Shown in pieces: positions 18,349 to 25,357 of a stretch of DNA of 59,900 bases. The notes beneath the pieces were generated by a model. It was given only the letters and a program-made list of their open reading frames with translations, did not search any database and was not told the origin of the DNA. How positions within the stretch are numbered: the first letter of the stretch is position 1; each line of letters begins with the position of its first letter. Source of the stretch: Herminiimonas sp. (GTDB taxonomy: Bacteria > Pseudomonadota > Gammaproteobacteria > Burkholderiales > Burkholderiaceae_D); NCBI GenBank assembly GCA_028292665.1, contig JAQGLW010000163.1:1-59900 (forward strand). Reading direction: 5' to 3'. The position numbers and the translations under genes were made by a program.

Positions 18349-19194
18349 TCATTTGAGTCGATCGGCCGGTACGACGTCCGGTGCGATTTTGCCTGGTTCG
18401 AGCTTCGATGCTTCCGGCGCCAGCAGTGAAAGCGCCGCCAGCACGTAGTCGATGATCTTCACGCCCTCAAATTCCGCGGAAATGATGGAAGTGGGCACCA
18501 GCCCCTTGACCTGTTGCTTGACGCTGGTTTTATCCTTGTCGTCCGGTCCATCCGCGCTCCAGCCGTTGGCCAGCAGAATATTGGTTTCGCTGAAATCCGA
18601 GGTCGAGGTTTTGGCGAGGAAGTGATCGTAATCAATATCCTTGACCTTGATGGTGACTGTGGCGCCGTATTTGCCCTTCATTTCCAGCCTGAATGGCCCG
18701 AGGGTTGCGGCCAGATCGGCGATCGGTGTGAGTATCAGGTTCAGGGTGCCCGGCGCATCGCCGTTATTCACCGAGGTCTTGATGTCGTCGTCGTAATTCG
18801 CCAGCAATGGCTGGGCGCGGCGATCCTGCCACAGGGTTTTTGTGCTGCCCTTGAAGTCGACGGCATCGCGGTCGGAACTCGAAAACGAATCGGCGGCGCC
18901 GGTCTCGGAAAGCTGGCGCACGCCGAGTTCATTGCGGATCTGCTCGTCGGTCTTCGCATTGGCTTGCCAGTAATTTTCCGGAGAGATCCAGCCCAGGCCG
19001 GATGCCGCGGCGCCGCCGAACCATACCGTGCGTTCCCAGGCGGCGTAACGGGAGGTTTGCACTGCTGCGGCCCGCATGTCCAGATATTTTCCGAGCAGGG
19101 GAATTGCGAGAAACAGCGGCACCAGCACCAGGGCGGCCACGATCAGCAGTTCGACCATCGCCTGGCCGCGGATTCTGGCAAACATGGTTACCAT
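18349..19194 (-). CDS. TadE-like pilus protein, 281 aa
   Basis: The N-terminus reads RGQAMVELLIVAALVLVPLF: a prepilin-like Gly, Glu at +5 and a hydrophobic helix, as in TadE/TadF pseudopilins. The large periplasmic part is polar, and a hydrophobic patch (IDYVLAALSLLAPEA) lies near the C-terminus. I use the ATG at 19194, which overlaps the TadG-like stop by seven bases; the ATG at 19185 is an alternative. The protein is longer than classical TadE, so the exact minor-pilin type is open. Confidence 0.82.
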   Translation of the reverse strand: MVTMFARIRGQAMVELLIVAALVLVPLFLAIPLLGKYLDMRAAAVQTSRYAAWERTVWFGGAAASGLGWISPENYWQANAKTDEQIRNELGVRQLSETGAADSFSSSDRDAVDFKGSTKTLWQDRRAQPLLANYDDDIKTSVNNGDAPGTLNLILTPIADLAATLGPFRLEMKGKYGATVTIKVKDIDYDHFLAKTSTSDFSETNILLANGWSADGPDDKDKTSVKQQVKGLVPTSIISAEFEGVKIIDYVLAALSLLAPEASKLEPGKIAPDVVPADRLK

Positions 19195-20867
19195 ACGTGA
19201 TAGGAGAGGGAAACGTACTGTTCGGCGAAGCTGTTCGGAGCCAGTCTCGCTTGCCAGTACGGGCTGTACAGACTGCCCAGTTCGGTTTTGCCGTCGTCGC
19301 GTTTCCACAGCTTGGACGGGCGTGAAAAATAAATCTCCGCCTTGGTCAGGCTGCGCATGTAGCCGCTCTTGGTGCCGTTGGTCAATGCAAATTGGCCGCC
19401 CGATATGCTGTTGCTGGTCGGGATGTTGCTGTCGGTTTTTTCCACTTCCAGAATCAGCGGCGGGCCGGCAAGGTTGTCCTTGTCGGTTTTCTTCACATCG
19501 AAATACGGACGCAGTCCCGCCCTCGTGCTGCTGTCCAGCGAGGCGCCTGCTCCCTCGGCCCTTTGAATGCCGGCCGCACCGACCGTATTGACATTCTCGT
19601 ATACGCCTCCATACGCATCGCCGCTCGCGGTGCCGAAATTATTGTCGGGGTTCAGGTTGTTGTCGGCGCCGGCTTGCGCAGCGCCCCAGCCCATCGGAAT
19701 GAACGGCAGCGGAATCGGGATCGGGATCGGAATGCCGAGGATGCTGATCCAGAAAATTCCGATGCCGAAGAAGCCGGTCGCGTCCATCGCGCTCCAGGTC
19801 TTTTTCGTATCCTTGAGTTCGGTTCCACCGCGGTGCCACAGATACATGAGCAGCGCGCCGTTCTGGTACGGGATGAAACGGGTAGGGTCGACCACGAACG
19901 GCGTGAGATACATCATTTCCGGAAAGTCTTTCGCCGGTCCTCCGTCCTTGGTGCTCCGGTTGCGGGAAAAGCCGTCCAGTGAATCCACCGTGGCCTGGGC
20001 CATGCGGTCACCTTTTTCGCCGTCCTGGTCCGCAGGAAGCGGATCTTTCTTGCCGGTGAAAGTGAACCATTGCCCAAGGTGCAGGATTGCAGCAGCGAGG
20101 CCCGGTGCGCTGAGTCCCGCGCTGGAATCGTTGAGCTTGATGATGTTGTAGTCCGGGTTGAAGACCAGCAGATCCTTGGCTACGCCCAGCGACGACTCAT
20201 CCACGCCGGCGAACTTGTCCAGAATCGTCGCAGGATCGAGTCCGATGGTTTGCGCGACAGTCAATGCCGTGCCGTAGTGGTAAACCATTTGCGCTATTCT
20301 GATGATTTCGATCAGCCCGTCCAGCAGTTTGGCGGCCGCCGGCCCGGCAGTATCGAACGCGGATTTAATGGAATTGGAAGCAGGCTTGTACGCTTTTACC
20401 GGCGTGTCCCAAAGTACTTTTGCCAGCGGCCCGCCAAGCGAAGTCAGGACCTGCGGCACCCAGGACGAAGGGCCGTTGTAGGTCTCGCGGTAATTGCGTG
20501 ACCAGGAGGTCAGTCCGACGACTTGCGCAACGGCGACCTGATTGGCAATCATCGCGCGATTGGTATATGCGGCGAAATTGTAATCACGCGCTTCGGCCAG
20601 CACCGCGCTGTAGGCGGCGGCGTCCGCTGTGTTTTGCAGTTTCATCTTGGCGATCGACTGCTGCCCCATGGTGTACATGGACACCATCACCAGGATGATG
20701 ATCGAGACGGTAATGAGTGAGAAAACCAGCGCCTGACCGCGCTGGTTTGCAACTGACGAGAGGAAAATCCGGCTTGCCCGCCTGTTCGAAGAATGCGGCA
20801 CAGCCGTAGCGGCGCGTAATTCGGGACTTGTTTCACTGTGCACGGCAGAAGGTGTTCTGTCGCACAC
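19188..20867 (-). CDS. TadG-like pilus assembly protein, 559 aa
   Basis: After a polar lead of about 43 residues comes RGQALVFSLITVSIIILVMV, typical of the Flp-assembly TadG N-terminal region, followed by NTADAAAYSAVLAEARDYNF. The rest is a long periplasmic domain with a hydrophobic Ile/Pro stretch (LGIPIPIPIPLPFIPMGWG). No von Willebrand A motif is visible. The frame opens with GTG 12 bases after the flp stop; a second GTG a few codons later is possible, so the start is uncertain. TadG-like proteins are thought to anchor the pilus base. Confidence 0.85.
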   Translation of the reverse strand: MCDRTPSAVHSETSPELRAATAVPHSSNRRASRIFLSSVANQRGQALVFSLITVSIIILVMVSMYTMGQQSIAKMKLQNTADAAAYSAVLAEARDYNFAAYTNRAMIANQVAVAQVVGLTSWSRNYRETYNGPSSWVPQVLTSLGGPLAKVLWDTPVKAYKPASNSIKSAFDTAGPAAAKLLDGLIEIIRIAQMVYHYGTALTVAQTIGLDPATILDKFAGVDESSLGVAKDLLVFNPDYNIIKLNDSSAGLSAPGLAAAILHLGQWFTFTGKKDPLPADQDGEKGDRMAQATVDSLDGFSRNRSTKDGGPAKDFPEMMYLTPFVVDPTRFIPYQNGALLMYLWHRGGTELKDTKKTWSAMDATGFFGIGIFWISILGIPIPIPIPLPFIPMGWGAAQAGADNNLNPDNNFGTASGDAYGGVYENVNTVGAAGIQRAEGAGASLDSSTRAGLRPYFDVKKTDKDNLAGPPLILEVEKTDSNIPTSNSISGGQFALTNGTKSGYMRSLTKAEIYFSRPSKLWKRDDGKTELGSLYSPYWQARLAPNSFAEQYVSLSYHVW

Positions 20868-20879
20868 AGGGCACTCGAC

Positions 20880-21170
20880 TTACTTGTTGCCGGAGTCGTA
20901 GCTGGACATGCCTTTGGTCTCGGCTGCCTTGGTGGAGGCGTTGCCTGCCGCAGTGGCGGCGGTAGCCTTGCCTGCCGTGGCGCCGGTTCCTGCGACTTCA
21001 CCTGCGAGGCCGGCAACCTGACCGCGAATGGTTTGACCGAACATGCTATACACACCGATGGCCGCGACGGCGATCAGAGCGACGATGATGATGTATTCCG
21101 TCATGCCTTGACCGGATTGCCGAGCGGAAAATTTTTGTGTCAGATTTTTGACGCTTGTCGTTATTTGCAT
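20880..21170 (-). CDS. flp: Flp-type major pilin, 96 aa
   Basis: This is the first gene of the Tad block. ATG at 21170 follows AGAGGG with a six-base spacer. The precursor has a leader ending in SG, then QGMTEYIIIVALIAVAAIGV, so cleavage G|QGMTEY puts Glu at +5 and Tyr at +6, the hallmark of Flp/type IVb pilins. The mature protein continues with an Ala/Gly/Thr-rich tail (AGTGATAGKATAATAAG), longer than in classical Flp. A TadV-type prepilin peptidase is needed but is not in this window. Confidence 0.93.
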   Translation of the reverse strand: MQITTSVKNLTQKFSARQSGQGMTEYIIIVALIAVAAIGVYSMFGQTIRGQVAGLAGEVAGTGATAGKATAATAAGNASTKAAETKGMSSYDSGNK

Positions 21171-21477
21171 AATGACCCTCTGGAAGTTGACAGGTTGACA
21201 GTCATAGTTATCAAGCATTCATTGCTTATCGGAATGCTAATCTGGAAAAACGATAGCTATAGTATCTTACTTATAGGAACTTTTTCCGTTTGGAACAGTT
21301 TTTTGTCGGAAATGGAATTAAAGTTACACAAAATAACAAAGACGTTGCTTTTGCATGTCGCGTCGGTTAAACACGGAAGTTCACGGCTTCTCTGCTTGCA
21401 AAACCTGCATCGGAATTGTTGCCGGCTTTATCCCTGCGTATGGATTTTTCTCTTCAAATTGGCAAAGGAAAAACAAG
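21171..21477. promoter_or_regulatory. Divergent control region of flp and the Sel1 gene
   Basis: This 307-bp AT-rich gap separates the Tad/TPS block (minus) from the Sel1-repeat gene (plus). It holds a perfect tandem 8-bp repeat, GTTGACAG at 21186-21193 and 21194-21201, only 16 bases upstream of the flp start, in its likely leader. An AAGCA...TGCTT inverted repeat lies at about 21213-21227, and TATAGT near 21257 is a possible plus-strand -10 box. I cannot assign a firm -35/-10 pair for either direction. Confidence 0.45.
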
Positions 21478-22383
21478 ATGGACCGGTTTATTACGAGATT
21501 TGTATTGACGGCAGCGTTGGTCGGAATGGCTTTGCCCGCGCACGCCGATTATGAATCGGGTCGTGCGGCTTATGAAAAAGCCGACTTTGCCGTTGCATTG
21601 CAGGAGTTTTCCGCGGCTGCGGTCAAAGGCGTTGTGAATGCGCAGAACGACCTGGGTGTGATGTACGAAAAAGGACAAGGCGTTCCGATCGACTATGCCA
21701 AAGCGCTGAGCTGGTACCGCAAAGCGGCGGACAAGGGATTCGCGCCCGCGCAGACTTCAGTCGGTTATTTTTACGCCGAAGGACTGGGAGTGCCGAAGGA
21801 TTATGCCCAAGCCATGGCCTGGTACCGCAAGGCGTCCGATCAGAATTTTGCCCAGGCGCAAAACAATATCGGGGCCATGTTTGAAAACGGTTACGGCGTT
21901 GCGGTCGATCCGGTGCAGGCGGTGGAGTGGTACCGCAAGGCGGCAGACAAAGGGCTGGCGTCGGGGCAGACCAATCTCGGATATATGTACCGGCAGGGCA
22001 GGGGCGTCGCGAAGGACGATGCGATGGCCGCGGCGCTATATACCAAAGCCGCTGCACAGAATTTCGCGCTGGCGCAGAACAATCTCGGCTACCTGTATGC
22101 GGAGGGACTCGGTGTATCGCAGGATTATGCAACTGCCGGCTCGTGGTATCGCAAGGCGGCGGCACAGGGCTCCGGTCTGGCGCAGTTCAACCTGGCGCGT
22201 TTGTATGAACAGGGCAAGGGTGTGCCGCAAGACAATGCGCAAAGCTTTTCATGGTTGACGCAGTCGGCCAATTCCGGTTACAAGCCCGCGATGCGCCGCC
22301 TGGTCGAAGTGTATCAACGAGGGCTGCTGGGCCAGTCCGCGTCGCCGGAAATGGCACGTCTGTGGACCGACAAGGCGCGCTGA
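21478..22383 (+). CDS. Sel1-repeat protein, exported, 301 aa
   Basis: ATG at 21478 follows AAAGGA. A signal peptide (about 1-23, ending LPAHA) precedes about seven Sel1-like repeats of 36 residues with the consensus AQxxLGxxYxxGxGVxxDYxxAxxWYRKAA (for example AQNDLGVMYEKGQGVPIDYA). The protein is therefore a periplasmic solenoid. Sel1 proteins act as scaffolds for protein interaction in envelope or signalling processes. It is divergent from flp and may be co-controlled with the pilus, but this is only position-based. Confidence 0.93.
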   Translation: MDRFITRFVLTAALVGMALPAHADYESGRAAYEKADFAVALQEFSAAAVKGVVNAQNDLGVMYEKGQGVPIDYAKALSWYRKAADKGFAPAQTSVGYFYAEGLGVPKDYAQAMAWYRKASDQNFAQAQNNIGAMFENGYGVAVDPVQAVEWYRKAADKGLASGQTNLGYMYRQGRGVAKDDAMAAALYTKAAAQNFALAQNNLGYLYAEGLGVSQDYATAGSWYRKAAAQGSGLAQFNLARLYEQGKGVPQDNAQSFSWLTQSANSGYKPAMRRLVEVYQRGLLGQSASPEMARLWTDKAR

Positions 22384-22501
22384 CGCGCAGATGCGACGTA
22401 TCGGGAAAAGGCCTCGCGATTCCATGTGCAGCGGTCGCCGGCATTGATTGGATAAAAGAATGATGCACCAATCGCGATCGCAGTGTCGCGATCAATCGTC
22501 G

Positions 22502-22549
22502 CGGGGCCACACCGAATGGATCGAGGCCCATCGGATAGCCGCCTACCAG
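22502..22549 (-). pseudogene. Relic of a MATE transporter 3' end
   Basis: Read on the minus strand this 48-bp segment encodes GGYPMGLDPFGVAP, nearly the same as GGYLLGLDPFGVSP in the intact MATE transporter at 23998-25353. The DNA matches 24109-24156 at 37 of 48 positions. The copy overlaps the stop codon of the serine-hydrolase gene and has no full gene around it. It looks like a decayed second MATE gene or a duplication break. Confidence 0.55.
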
Positions 22550-23799
22550 GCGCCATATTGCCGAACAACGCCTCGCCAGAAAGCATCAGCCTCCCGGCCC
22601 AGCGAAGTCAATCCTGACTTGGCGGTGGCATTCGCCGCCGTCTGTACCATGACTAGTTTGAGCTGCGGATCGACAAAGATCATTTGTCCATACACGCCAA
22701 GGAATGCGAATCGCCTTTTCTCCCCGGGGAACAGCCAAAACTGGTAGCCGTAGCCGTAATACGGCGTGGCTTTGCCGGGCCGAAATGCTTCCGGTACGCG
22801 GTGCCAGTCGGTTGCTTCCAGAAGAAATTCGCGCGGAATGATCTGCTTATGCTGCGGGTCATCGGGACGCACCCCGTCATTGGCCAGCACCACGCCTAAT
22901 CGGGCGTAGTCGCGGAGAGTGGCATTAAAATTTCCTGCGGCCCGTTCCAATCCCGTTTTGTCGGCACGCCACAAGGCCGAGGTTTCGGCTCCCGTCGCTT
23001 GCCATAAACGCGGGGTTATATATTCGCTGAGACTCATGCCGAGTGCGCCGTGCAGCACGGCGGCCAGCATGTCCGTTTCAGCGCTTGCGTATGAAAACCG
23101 GGTTCCTTGCGGGGCATCACGCTCGGCAATGATTGCCGCTGCGGTTTCCACCCCGCCATGCGCGGCCGCAGCATTAAACCGGGCGAGATCGTCCTTGCCG
23201 TCGTATACTTCTGTGAAGTGCGCCCCGGACGCCATGCGCAAAAGGTTGCGTATGGTGGTTTCGCCGTACAGCGTGCCCGCAAGTTTCGGAGCGTAACGAT
23301 CGGCACGATCGTCCAGCGACTTGATCTTTCCCTCCTGTAGCGCAATTCCGACGGCCAAGGATGTGATCGACTTCGCCATCGAGTTGGACAGGAAGCGCTG
23401 CGACGGCTTGCGGTCGTACTGATAGCGCTCGACCTGAATCACACCGTCTTTGACAATCATGAGTCCCATGATTCGCTGGCGCGACAGGTAATCGTCAACG
23501 GTCAGATTTTTCAGGTGGTCGATATTCCATCTGATCGACGGTTCATGTGCGCTGCGCGGCAAGGCCATCGGTGCATCGCTTGGCGCGAGGACGTTGGCCT
23601 TGCCGCCGAAAATGCCTGGAATTTCACCTTGCATGCTGAATGAGCCCACCCTGACCGATTCCTGAAAAAACCAGTTTGCGGCGGTGCCGGCAGGATAGCC
23701 TTGAGCTTTGCCCAGTTTGTCTTCATCGGGGGCCGCTATCACCGGGCCGACAATCGTTGTCCAGAGCAAGGCAAGCAGAAATGGTTTGAAGCGCGACAT
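22543..23799 (-). CDS. Exported serine hydrolase, beta-lactamase class C fold
   Basis: The start at 23799 lies four bases after the stop of the 64-aa ORF and is preceded by GAAGGG. The 418-residue product has a signal peptide (about 1-22, ending PVIAA). The class C/esterase motifs are SMAK (in LSNSMAKSITS), the Tyr motif SYASAETD and the late GVYGQ that replaces HxG/KTG. Such proteins include 6-aminohexanoate-dimer hydrolases, esterases and peptidases; the family is broad and few are true beta-lactamases. It is the last gene of a GT39-MATE-small ORF operon. Substrate unknown. Confidence 0.9.
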   Translation of the reverse strand: MSRFKPFLLALLWTTIVGPVIAAPDEDKLGKAQGYPAGTAANWFFQESVRVGSFSMQGEIPGIFGGKANVLAPSDAPMALPRSAHEPSIRWNIDHLKNLTVDDYLSRQRIMGLMIVKDGVIQVERYQYDRKPSQRFLSNSMAKSITSLAVGIALQEGKIKSLDDRADRYAPKLAGTLYGETTIRNLLRMASGAHFTEVYDGKDDLARFNAAAAHGGVETAAAIIAERDAPQGTRFSYASAETDMLAAVLHGALGMSLSEYITPRLWQATGAETSALWRADKTGLERAAGNFNATLRDYARLGVVLANDGVRPDDPQHKQIIPREFLLEATDWHRVPEAFRPGKATPYYGYGYQFWLFPGEKRRFAFLGVYGQMIFVDPQLKLVMVQTAANATAKSGLTSLGREADAFWRGVVRQYGAW

Positions 23800-23803
23800 G
23801 TCT

Positions 23804-23998
23804 TTACCCTTCGTATTTTCCGAACACAGGACATTTGTCAGGTGCTGCCGATAGCTTCGATGCGGCTTGGGCGAGTGCTTTCTGATCCGCCGGCATCGGC
23901 TTTGACGCGGATCGGGGGTTGCCAACCGCATGGTAAATCGAAAAAGGCGCCAGCCTGATAGCGTCACGTTTGAAAACGAACGGGGCGGCAAAGCGCAT
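23804..23998 (-). CDS. Small ORF, 64 aa, coupled to the MATE gene
   Basis: The ATG overlaps the MATE stop as TAATG, and the stop lies four bases before the next ATG, so the frame fills the gap between its neighbours exactly. The product is basic and polar, with FKRDAIRLAPFSIYHAVGN and a C-terminal PDKCPVFGKYEG. No signal peptide or known family is recognised. The spacing argues for a translated gene; the absence of a recognisable fold leaves open that it only couples translation. Confidence 0.5.
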   Translation of the reverse strand: MRFAAPFVFKRDAIRLAPFSIYHAVGNPRSASKPMPADQKALAQAASKLSAAPDKCPVFGKYEG

Positions 23999-25353
23999 TA
24001 AAATTTCCTGCGCTGAATCACGCGCAAATACCATAACAAGCCTGCCGCCACCAGTGCGAGACTTGCGCTGTTGCCCAGCCAGAATCCTGCGGCGCCGCGT
24101 ACTGCGGCCGGGGATACGCCGAACGGATCCAGGCCGAGCAGGTAGCCCCCTCCCAGTCCGACGCCCCACAGCGCGATCGCATACATCAGCGTGGGTACAA
24201 TCGCGACCTTGTACGCCCGCAACACGAAAGCAGTCGTCACTTGAATCGCATCGAACAGCTGGTAAAACCCGATAAATAAAAATAGCGGCATGGCTGTGGC
24301 AACGATCGTTTCGTTCGGTGTATACGCATGCACGATGGCGTCGCGCGCGAGCCAGACCGCGACGCCGATGGTTGCCGACAGCACCGCAGCCAGGCGGATG
24401 CCGGCATAGCCGATGCGGCGCGCCGTTTCGAAATTGCGCGCGCCTATCGCTTGCGCCACCAATGTGCCGGTTGCACTGGCGATCGATAGCGGCAACATGT
24501 ACAGTACCGTACCGAAATTGGCCGTAATCTGATGTCCGGCAACAGCCGTATCGCCAAGGCGCGTGATGAATATCGCCATGAATGTAAACGCAGTCACTTC
24601 AATCAGGTAACTCAATCCCATCGGGATGCCGAGCTTGAGCAGACTGCGCTGCGCAATCCATTGCGGCGCGACAAAGCCGGTGCCGAACAGGCCGAACGCC
24701 CGGTAAAACGGCGCGGTGCGCAGAATCAGCAATCCGGCCAGCAGCGACAGCCATGCCGTCACGGCGGTCGCCATTGCGCAGCCCGGTCCGCCCAATGCAG
24801 GCAAGCCCGAACCGCCGAAGATGAACAGCGCATTGAGCGGCACCTTGAGCAGCAGTGCCGCGATCTGGATTGCCATTACCATTTTGGGACGCGCCAATGC
24901 AGTATTGAGCGACGCATAAATCCGGAAGCCCAGAGTGGCAGGCAGCGCAAGCGCCAGGATGCGCAGATACAGCGTCGCCTTCGCGCTCAGTTCCGGCGAC
25001 GCATGAGCCAGCGCAAGAAACGGCTGCGGAAACAGCAGGACCAGACAGCCGACACACGACAAAAAAAGCGCAAGCCATGTTCCCTGCTTGACTTCGAATC
25101 CGATCGCATCGAATCGCTTCGCGCCGAACAGCTGGCCGACGACCGGTGAAAGCGCCTGCAGCACGCCATTGAGTCCGACGAAAATGCTGACGTAGATGGA
25201 TGCGCCCAATGCCAATGCCGCCAGATCGGTTGCCGAAAAACGCGAGGTCATCGCAGTGTCGATAACCCCGTTTGCAATCACTGCCAGCTGGCCGATCAGG
25301 ATCGGCCATGCCAGTGCGGCAATGCGCACAATATGCGGACGTCGTTGTGCCAT
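23998..25353 (-). CDS. MATE family multidrug/Na+ (H+) antiporter
   Basis: This 451-residue inner-membrane protein has about 12 hydrophobic segments in two MatE halves. Typical pieces are LAWPILIGQLAVIANGVIDT near the N-terminus, SPVVGQLFGAKRF, and in the second half LGIPMGLSYLIEVTAFTFMA and GTLVAQAIGARNF. It belongs to the NorM-like branch, which exports cationic drugs and metabolites. It lies four bases after the GT39 gene. Substrate cannot be told from sequence. Confidence 0.95.
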   Translation of the reverse strand: MAQRRPHIVRIAALAWPILIGQLAVIANGVIDTAMTSRFSATDLAALALGASIYVSIFVGLNGVLQALSPVVGQLFGAKRFDAIGFEVKQGTWLALFLSCVGCLVLLFPQPFLALAHASPELSAKATLYLRILALALPATLGFRIYASLNTALARPKMVMAIQIAALLLKVPLNALFIFGGSGLPALGGPGCAMATAVTAWLSLLAGLLILRTAPFYRAFGLFGTGFVAPQWIAQRSLLKLGIPMGLSYLIEVTAFTFMAIFITRLGDTAVAGHQITANFGTVLYMLPLSIASATGTLVAQAIGARNFETARRIGYAGIRLAAVLSATIGVAVWLARDAIVHAYTPNETIVATAMPLFLFIGFYQLFDAIQVTTAFVLRAYKVAIVPTLMYAIALWGVGLGGGYLLGLDPFGVSPAAVRGAAGFWLGNSASLALVAAGLLWYLRVIQRRKF

Positions 25354-25357
25354 GAAA

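Noticed and set aside
22543-23799. True class C beta-lactamase (resistance gene)
   Set aside because: The SxxK motif is present but KTG is replaced by GVYGQ, and the length and lead differ; it is a broader serine hydrolase.
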